Below are positions 7,148 to 12,999 of a stretch of DNA of 17,168 bases, piece by piece. The stretch is from assembly GCA_002718135.1 (NCBI GenBank), contig PBDN01000001.1, forward strand, positions 1 through 17,168, read 5' to 3'. A model generated the notes under the pieces. The model was not told where the DNA came from. It searched no databases and was given only the letters and a program-made list of their open reading frames with translations. How positions within the stretch are numbered: position 1 is the first letter of the stretch; each line of letters begins with the position of its first letter. A program made the translations under genes and the position numbers. Source of the DNA: Pelagibacteraceae bacterium. Its GTDB lineage: Bacteria; Pseudomonadota; Alphaproteobacteria; HIMB59; GCA-002718135.

Positions 7148-7749
7148 TTTTCAATTTTTTCAGCTTCAATTAAGTCATCATATTTATTGATATTGAAAAA
7201 AGGATCATATTTATATTCATCAAAATTTATTACATTAAATTCATGTCTTCTTGCCCATAATTCAATTTTTCTAATCTTTTCTTTTTCTATCGCATATTTT
7301 AAATCTTCTTCAAGGCTGATATGCCAGATAGAAAAAATTGGATGGTTTCTTCCAAAACTATTAGCAAAAATAATCTTTTTGTTATTATTTAATGCTGAAT
7401 TATATAGTTTATCAACCAAGTTTAATGGAAAAAAAGGAGTATCTCCTGCGAAGGTTACTACCCATTCATGATTTGAATTATTTGATTTTACCCATTTTAA
7501 TGCAGCATGAATTCCAGCTAGAGGACCTAAATATCCTTTAATAATATCTGAGAATATTGGTAATTTTAATTTATTAATAATTTTGTCATCTGAATTACAA
7601 TTAATTGTTAAGTTTGAAACTTGAGATTTTGATCTTTGAATTATTCTATCAATAATTGAACAATTATTAAATTTTTTTAAACATTTAATTCCACCCCCCA
7701 TTCTAGTTGATTTTCCCCCAATCAGTATACAGCCCGTAACTTGTTTCAT
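7129..7749 (-). CDS. mobA: Molybdenum cofactor guanylyltransferase (MobA)
   Basis: This cytoplasmic enzyme transfers GMP from GTP to molybdopterin, making the guanine dinucleotide (MGD) form needed by formate dehydrogenase. The nucleotidyltransferase signature is near the N-terminus: LIGGKSTRMGGGIK (residues 9-22). The metal-binding aspartate is in AGDTPFFP (D103), GPLAGI is at 75-80, and the usual C-terminal FNINKYDDL ends the fold. At 206 residues it is typical. One oddity is isoleucine (I21) at the position that is normally aspartate in RMGGxDK; the key lysine K22 is kept. It follows fdhD by 2 bases on the same strand, so they form one operon. It overlaps the reductase gene convergently by 19 bases. 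Confidence 0.93.
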   Translation of the reverse strand: MKQVTGCILIGGKSTRMGGGIKCLKKFNNCSIIDRIIQRSKSQVSNLTINCNSDDKIINKLKLPIFSDIIKGYLGPLAGIHAALKWVKSNNSNHEWVVTFAGDTPFFPLNLVDKLYNSALNNNKKIIFANSFGRNHPIFSIWHISLEEDLKYAIEKEKIRKIELWARRHEFNVINFDEYKYDPFFNINKYDDLIEAEKIENYFFKK

Positions 7750-7751
7750 TT

Positions 7752-8561
7752 TTAATAAACTCTACTTTTCCCCGAAAGCAATGTAAATCTTTTTCCTTTA
7801 GCTCGCCCAATTAATGTCAGATTTGTTTTATTTGCTAGCTCAACACCCCAGGCAGTAAATCCAGATCTAGATATTAAAATAGAAATATTCATTTTAACTG
7901 TTTTAATAATCATTTCACTTGTCAATCTTCCAGTAGTATAAAATATTTTATTTTTAGCTAAAACTTTATGCATAAACATATATCCTGCTATTTTATCAAC
8001 TGCGTTATGGCGACCTACATCTTCCATATAAATTAAAGGATTACTTTTTTCACAAAGAACACAACCATGTATAGCCCCAGCTTCTAAATATAAACTTGGA
8101 GTTAAATTAATTTTTTTTGACAATTCATAGATCCATTCTTTTTTAATTTTTGTCTTACTTCGTAATTTAGTTTTTTCAAGTTTTTCATAAATATCTCCAA
8201 ATATTGTTCCTTGAGCACAACCTGAAGTTGTGATCTTTCTTTTCATTTTCTTTTCATAATTTGTTTTTCTTTTAGTTCTTATGACTATCGTTTGAATGTC
8301 TTTATCATATTCAATTTTTTTAATTTTTTCATATGGAAAAATCATATCTTGATTCAAAAGATACCCTATTGCTAAATATTCTGGGTAGTCATTGATGCTC
8401 ATCAAAGTAACAATTTCTTGATTATTAAGAAAAATTGTCAAAGGTCTTTCTTGAACTACTTTTGTGTTTATTTTCTCATTTAGTTCATTAAATCCACTAA
8501 CTTTATCAAATAAAAAACTATTATTGATATTTGGTTGAATTAAATATTTGTTTTTTTTCAT
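7752..8561 (-). CDS. fdhD: Formate dehydrogenase accessory sulfurtransferase FdhD
   Basis: FdhD passes sulfur from a cysteine desulfurase to the bis-MGD cofactor, a step needed for active formate dehydrogenase. Family features visible are VQERPLTIFLNNQEIVTLM (N-terminal third), the active-site segment TTSGCAQGTIFGD with C115, MEDVGRHNAVDKIAGY (about 179-194), TTGRLTSEMIIK (209-220) and SRSGFTAWGVELA (231-243). At 269 residues it is full length. The second cysteine of the E. coli CxxC pair is a glycine here; the first, catalytic one is kept. An extra CVLC pair (C167, C170) replaces the usual alanine-rich stretch before the VGRHNA motif. It is the first gene of the fdhD-mobA operon and diverges from tupB. 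Confidence 0.95.
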   Translation of the reverse strand: MKKNKYLIQPNINNSFLFDKVSGFNELNEKINTKVVQERPLTIFLNNQEIVTLMSINDYPEYLAIGYLLNQDMIFPYEKIKKIEYDKDIQTIVIRTKRKTNYEKKMKRKITTSGCAQGTIFGDIYEKLEKTKLRSKTKIKKEWIYELSKKINLTPSLYLEAGAIHGCVLCEKSNPLIYMEDVGRHNAVDKIAGYMFMHKVLAKNKIFYTTGRLTSEMIIKTVKMNISILISRSGFTAWGVELANKTNLTLIGRAKGKRFTLLSGKSRVY

Positions 8562-8604
8562 AACAATAATAAAGTATATAAAATAAATTAAACTTTACTT
8601 TAAA
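8562..8604. promoter_or_regulatory. Divergent fdhD/tupB intergenic region with overlapping -10-like boxes
   Basis: Only 43 bases separate the starts of fdhD (-) and tupB (+), so the promoters of both cofactor operons must lie here or reach into the genes. On the - strand TATACT (AGTATA at 8573-8578) is a reasonable -10 box. On the + strand TATAAA-like sequence overlaps it at about 8577-8582. I see no convincing -35 box for either, and no clear molybdate-operator palindrome. The overlap suggests the two operons are transcribed in competition or under shared control. Confidence 0.3.
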
Positions 8605-9294
8605 ATGGAATTTTTTAAAATATTATATGACTCATTTATTTTAATTTTTTCTTTTAATTTAGATTTATACGAAATTATATTTCTTTCCATAAGAACTTCT
8701 TTATTTGCAACCATAATTGCTTCTTTTCTTGGAATTATTACTGCTTATTATTTGGCAAATAATAAATCAAATTTATTTAAAATAATTACTCTATTTTTGA
8801 ATTCATTAACTGGAATACCACCAGTAGTAGCAGGTCTCATAGTTTTTTTTATTTTTTCAGATAATGGGCCATTTGGAATTTTTAATATAATATATTCTCC
8901 TACTGCGATGGTTATTGCGCAAATTATAATAGTTTATCCAATTATATCATCACTCATAAAAGAACTTTTTGAAGAGTTTTATTTTCATTACAGTGATTCT
9001 TTAAAATCATATAATATGAAAAATTTTACTGTAATTTACATATTTATAAAAAATAATCATTATATGGTTTTAACAATATTACTGACTGCATTTGGTAGAG
9101 CTATTTCAGAAGTAGGTGCAGTGATGATTGTTGGAGGCAATATTGAACATTATACAAGGGTAATGACTAGTGCAATCTCTCTTGAAACAAGTATGGGAAA
9201 TCTTGAAAAAGCAATGTCTTTAGGTATCATACTTATTTTAATCACTTTGATTATTAATTTTTTTTCATTTAAATTAAATAAAAGGTTATATTAA
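8605..9294 (+). CDS. tupB: Tungstate-type ABC transporter permease (TupB-like)
   Basis: This is an inner-membrane permease of the tungstate/molybdate ABC class. Matches to TupB are specific: LNSLTGIPPVVAGLIVFFIFSDNGPFG (about 71-97), YSPTAMVIAQIIIVYPII, and the coupling region AFGRAISEVGAVMIVGGNIEHYTRVMTSAISLET, which is the TupB hallmark. About five or six hydrophobic segments are present and the length of 229 residues is normal. The partner binding protein (TupA) and ATPase (TupC) are absent from the window, so this is an orphan permease locally. It starts the tupB-mobB-moeA operon; its stop overlaps the mobB start (TAATG). Sitting among cofactor genes beside an FDH1-like enzyme, it probably supplies the metal, tungsten more likely than molybdenum. 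A weak ribosome-binding site precedes the ATG. Confidence 0.9.
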   Translation: MEFFKILYDSFILIFSFNLDLYEIIFLSIRTSLFATIIASFLGIITAYYLANNKSNLFKIITLFLNSLTGIPPVVAGLIVFFIFSDNGPFGIFNIIYSPTAMVIAQIIIVYPIISSLIKELFEEFYFHYSDSLKSYNMKNFTVIYIFIKNNHYMVLTILLTAFGRAISEVGAVMIVGGNIEHYTRVMTSAISLETSMGNLEKAMSLGIILILITLIINFFSFKLNKRLY

Positions 9295-9788
9295 TGAAAG
9301 TTATCGGAATAGTTGGATTAAAGAATTCAGGAAAAACTACTACTATAAAAAATTTAATAAAATATTTTAATTCAAAAAAATTAGTAGTTGGAACTATCAA
9401 GCATGCTCATCACAATTTTGAAATTGATAAAGAAGGAACTGATAGCTTTATTCATCGACAATCAGGAGCTCAAGAAGTTATTATTAGTTCATCAAAACGA
9501 TGGGCAAAAATAGAAGAAAGGACAAATAAAAAAGAACGTTCTTTAAAATATCTAATAAAAAAAATTGAGAGATCCGATATTTTATTAATAGAAGGTTTTA
9601 AAAAAGATAATCATAAAAAAATAGAAATTTACAGGAAAGTGGACACTAATAATAAACCACTTTATACAAAATTAAAAAATGTTGTTGCAATTGTTACAAA
9701 TGATAAAATTAGGACAAAATTACCTATATTTAAACTAGAAGAAATTGAAAAAATTGCTAGATTTATTCTCAACAATTGTAAAAAATGA
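9294..9788 (+). CDS. mobB: Molybdopterin-guanine dinucleotide biosynthesis adaptor protein MobB
   Basis: This is a P-loop GTP-binding protein that assists MobA in forming or delivering the guanine dinucleotide cofactor. The Walker A motif is GLKNSGKT (residues 8-15). The family motif TIKHAHHNFEIDKEGTDSFIHRQSGA follows at about 34-59, and LLIEGFKKDN (Walker B region) is near 97-106. At 164 residues it is normal. Its start overlaps the tupB stop by one base and its stop overlaps the moeA start (ATGA at 9785-9788). MobB is not strictly essential in bacteria that have been studied, so its retention in a compact genome suggests real use. Confidence 0.94.
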   Translation: MKVIGIVGLKNSGKTTTIKNLIKYFNSKKLVVGTIKHAHHNFEIDKEGTDSFIHRQSGAQEVIISSSKRWAKIEERTNKKERSLKYLIKKIERSDILLIEGFKKDNHKKIEIYRKVDTNNKPLYTKLKNVVAIVTNDKIRTKLPIFKLEEIEKIARFILNNCKK

Positions 9789-11002
9789 ATTTAAAACCTC
9801 TAAAAAAAGATAAAGTAGTTAGTTTTCTCAAATCTTATAATACTAAAAGATTATCTGAAGAAAAAATTCAAGTTATTAATGCAAACAATAGAATTTTATC
9901 AAAGAATATTTACTCTAAAATTAATACTCCGCCGTTTAATAATTCAGCTGTGGATGGTTACGTTATTAGAAATTTAGATATAAAAAATGAACAAAAATAT
10001 AAATTAGTACGCAAAATAAAAGCAGGTGGAAAAGATAGAATTATTCTAAAAAAAAATCAGGCAGCAAGGATTTTTACAGGTGCAGTTATGCCAATTAATT
10101 CATGTACTGTTGTAATGCAGGAAAATGCTTTTGAAGAAAATGGATTTGTAAAATTTATAAAAAAACCAAAAAAAAATGTAAATTGGAGGTTGGCAGGAGA
10201 AGACGTTAAAAAAAATAAACTATTATTAAAAAGAGGAACTTTAATTAAGGCAGAAAATTTAAGTTTGTTAGCATCAGTTGGTTTAAATTATGTACATGTT
10301 TATAAAAAAATTTCTATTGGTTTTTTTACTAGTGGAAATGAATTAAAAAATCCAACCACAAAACTAATTGGCTCTCAAATTAATAACTCAAATCGTTTTG
10401 CAATTTATTCTCTCCTAAAAAAATCAGGATTTAGCGTTGTAGATTTAGGAGTATTAAAAGATAGTAAGCAAAAAATAAATCATTCACTTTCAGAAGCATC
10501 AAAAAAATTTGATATATTAATTACTGCGGGTGGTGCATCAGTTGGAGAAGAAGATCATATAATTAAAGTTATAAAAGAAATTGGTAAAATTAACTTTTGG
10601 AAAATTGCAATTAAACCTGGAAGACCACTAGCTTTTGGAGAAATCAAAAAAAAACCTATTTTTTGTTTACCAGGAAACCCGGTATCTGTATTTTTATTAA
10701 TTGCAATGATAGTTAAACCTTTTTTATTCAAACTATCAGGTACAGAATGGAAAGATCCAAAACATATTCCTGTAAAAATAAATTTTAGTATGAAAAAAAA
10801 GACACAAAGAATGGAGTGGTTAAGAGTTAATATTGAAACAAAAAATTCAAAAGAATTGATTGTAAAAAGATACTCAAAACAAGGATCCGGCATTATAAGT
10901 TCAATAGTATTTTCGGATGGTATTATTGAAATTCCTGAAAATAAGTCTTTTTTAAAGCCAGGAGATATATTTCAATTTTATTTCTCTGATATATTATATT
11001 AA
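9785..11002 (+). CDS. moeA: Molybdopterin molybdenumtransferase MoeA
   Basis: MoeA ligates the metal oxyanion to adenylylated molybdopterin, giving the metal-containing cofactor. Visible signatures are TPPFNNSAVDGYVI (48-61, with the conserved aspartate D57), RIFTGAVMP (95-103), the MoCF-binding domain motif TAGGASVGEEDH (247-258), KPGRPLAFG (277-285) and CLPGNPVSVF (294-303). At 405 residues it is full length. It is the last gene of the tupB operon and starts by a 4-base overlap with mobB. It meets tusA convergently so that the two stop codons overlap (TTAA at 10999-11002). Given the TupB neighbour, it may insert tungsten here; MoeA sequence alone does not separate the two metals. Confidence 0.96.
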   Translation: MNLKPLKKDKVVSFLKSYNTKRLSEEKIQVINANNRILSKNIYSKINTPPFNNSAVDGYVIRNLDIKNEQKYKLVRKIKAGGKDRIILKKNQAARIFTGAVMPINSCTVVMQENAFEENGFVKFIKKPKKNVNWRLAGEDVKKNKLLLKRGTLIKAENLSLLASVGLNYVHVYKKISIGFFTSGNELKNPTTKLIGSQINNSNRFAIYSLLKKSGFSVVDLGVLKDSKQKINHSLSEASKKFDILITAGGASVGEEDHIIKVIKEIGKINFWKIAIKPGRPLAFGEIKKKPIFCLPGNPVSVFLLIAMIVKPFLFKLSGTEWKDPKHIPVKINFSMKKKTQRMEWLRVNIETKNSKELIVKRYSKQGSGIISSIVFSDGIIEIPENKSFLKPGDIFQFYFSDILY

Positions 11003-11250
11003 TTTTTTTTAATAATTTGATAATAGATAATTATTTTTTCATCCTCTTTTATACATTTTATATATTTGTATTTTGACTGTTCACAGTAATGTTTAAAATC
11101 CATTTCAGCGAGTGGGTCCGTACAAATAACTTTAACTCTATCAAGATTTTTTAAGCTTTGAGCCAATTTTCGAGCTTTAAGAACTGGTATTGGGCATTCC
11201 ATACCTATCGCATCTAAAATTATTTCTTTAGAATATCTATTATTTTTCAT
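10999..11250 (-). CDS. tusA: TusA-family sulfur carrier protein
   Basis: This is a small cytoplasmic sulfur carrier of the TusA/SirA family. The hallmark is DAIGMECPIPVLKARKLAQSL with the sulfur-carrying cysteine C19 in the CPxP motif, followed by VKVICTDPLAEMDFKHYCEQ. I chose the ATG at 11248-11250, giving 83 residues, the usual family length. The longer frame (to 11316) would add 22 residues absent from the family and run into the formate dehydrogenase gene. TusA homologues pass persulfide sulfur for tRNA thiolation, cofactor sulfuration or sulfur oxidation. Placed between moeA and the formate dehydrogenase operon, a role in supplying FdhD is the best guess. A link to the aprBA sulfur module is also possible. 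Confidence 0.92.
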   Translation of the reverse strand: MKNNRYSKEIILDAIGMECPIPVLKARKLAQSLKNLDRVKVICTDPLAEMDFKHYCEQSKYKYIKCIKEDEKIIIYYQIIKKN

Positions 11251-11289
11251 CTTTAATTTATTATAACTATACACTATATCTTTAAAAAA

Positions 11290-12999
11290 ATGGAAAAATT
11301 TATTTCTCAGACACATCTTTCAATAAAAAAAAAGAAAAAAAGATGGACACCTAAAGGTAGGCAAAGTGATTCAAAATCTCTAAATCAAGTCAGAGAAGTT
11401 ATAGGTGATGACTCTTATTCAAGATTTTTGTTGATTGAATATTTACACCTCTTAAATGACAAGTTTGGAGCTTTGCTAGATAATCATTTAGTGGCTTTAT
11501 CAGAAATAATTAATATACCTCTTTCAGAGGTTTATGAAGTTACAACATTTTATGCACATTTTAAAGTTATAAAAGATCCAAATAAAAAACCACCTAATAT
11601 AACAATCAGAGTATGTGAAAGTTTAACATGCGAAATGTTTGGATCTAAAAAATTAATTGAAGATTTAAAATTACAAAATACAGATCAGCAAATAGAAATA
11701 TTGACAGGTCCTTGTATGGGAAGATGTCAAAATGCACCAACTGTCTGTGTGGGTAAAAAATACGTTGATAATGCGAGTGTTGAAGATATTTTTAAAGTTT
11801 TAAAGGCAAAAAACTTTAAATCAGAACTTCCAACGTATTCAAATCTTAAAGAATATTTAGATGGCAAAGGTTATAACTTACTAGAAAAAATCAGAAATAA
11901 AAAAATTTCGATTAATGAAATTAAAACTATTATAGAAAAGAGTAATTTGAAAGGTAAAGGTGGTGCAGGATTCCCAACTTCAAAAAAATGGGATTTTGTT
12001 TTATCTAATCCAGGTCCACGATACCTAGCTATAAATGCAGATGAAGGAGAAGTAGGAACTTTTAAAGATAGATATTATCTAGAAAAAGATCCTCATAGAT
12101 TTATTGAAGGAGTTTTAATAAGTGGAGAGGCAATTGGGGCTCATGAAATTTATATATATTTGAGAGACGAATATCCAGCAGCCATGGAAATACTAAAAAA
12201 AGAAATATTTGAATTAGAAAAGAATGAAATTATTAAAAAAGACTATATAAATATTAGGAGAGGAGCCGGCGCATATATTTGTGGCGAAGAGTCTGCAATG
12301 ATAGAAAGTATAGAAGGTAAAAGAGGCCTTCCAAGGCATAGGCCACCCTATGTTGCTCAAGTGGGTTTATTTGGCAAACCAACTTTGGTAAATAATGTTG
12401 AGACAGTTTATTGGCTTAGAGATATAATAGAGAGAGGTTCAAACTGGTATTCTAATCAAGGAAAAAATGATAGAAGAGGTTTTCATAGTTTTTCAGTTTC
12501 AGGTAGGGTTAAAAAACCTGGAGTTAAAATTGCACCAGCTGGTATAACAGTAAAAGAATTAATTGATGATTATTCTGGTGGAATGTTAGAGGGACATATT
12601 TTTAAAGCATACCTTCCCGGAGGTGCTTCGGGTGGAATTCTTCCAGCAAGTTTAGATAATATACCTTTGGATTATGGTGTAAAGGAATTAGAAGACGAAG
12701 GTTGTTTTTTAGGATCAGCAGCAATAGTAATTTTATCTGATAGAGATAAAATGAGAGATGTTGGATTGAATTTAATGCATTTTTTTGAAGATGAAAGTTG
12801 TGGTCAATGTACCCCATGTCGTGTAGGCACAGAAAAAACAGTTAAAGAAATGAAAGAAAAAAATTGGAGTTTATCTAAATTGAAAGATTTATCTTTAGTA
12901 ATGTCTGATGCATCTATATGTGGATTGGGACAAGCTGCTACCAATCCTCTTAACTCTATAATAAAACATTTTTCAAAGGAATTAAAATTGAATGAGTAA
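11290..12999 (+). CDS. fdh1B: NAD-dependent formate dehydrogenase beta subunit, fused NuoE-NuoF type
   Basis: This is the NADH/FMN diaphorase subunit of soluble formate dehydrogenase. Residues ~30-175 form a NuoE/FdsG-like thioredoxin-fold [2Fe-2S] domain with ligands C109, C114, C142 and C146 (VCESLTC, GPCMGRC). Residues ~185-569 form the NuoF/FdsB part: FMN/NADH glycine loop KGKGGAGFPT (221-230), ADEGEVGTFKDR (250-261), AGAYICGEESAMIES (326-340), and [4Fe-4S] ligands C504, C507, C510 and C544. The fusion and the length of 569 residues match the beta subunit of M. extorquens FDH1 (about 61 kDa), unlike the split FdsG/FdsB of Cupriavidus. The N-terminus is very basic (a KKKKKR stretch). The ribosome-binding site is weak. 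It overlaps the alpha gene by 8 bases. A complex I origin is ruled out by the gene partner. Confidence 0.93.
   Translation: MEKFISQTHLSIKKKKKRWTPKGRQSDSKSLNQVREVIGDDSYSRFLLIEYLHLLNDKFGALLDNHLVALSEIINIPLSEVYEVTTFYAHFKVIKDPNKKPPNITIRVCESLTCEMFGSKKLIEDLKLQNTDQQIEILTGPCMGRCQNAPTVCVGKKYVDNASVEDIFKVLKAKNFKSELPTYSNLKEYLDGKGYNLLEKIRNKKISINEIKTIIEKSNLKGKGGAGFPTSKKWDFVLSNPGPRYLAINADEGEVGTFKDRYYLEKDPHRFIEGVLISGEAIGAHEIYIYLRDEYPAAMEILKKEIFELEKNEIIKKDYINIRRGAGAYICGEESAMIESIEGKRGLPRHRPPYVAQVGLFGKPTLVNNVETVYWLRDIIERGSNWYSNQGKNDRRGFHSFSVSGRVKKPGVKIAPAGITVKELIDDYSGGMLEGHIFKAYLPGGASGGILPASLDNIPLDYGVKELEDEGCFLGSAAIVILSDRDKMRDVGLNLMHFFEDESCGQCTPCRVGTEKTVKEMKEKNWSLSKLKDLSLVMSDASICGLGQAATNPLNSIIKHFSKELKLNE

Noticed and set aside
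10999..11316. Longer TusA start at 11316
   Set aside because: The added 22 residues are absent from the family and would overlap the start of the formate dehydrogenase beta gene; the ATG at 11250 gives the normal length.
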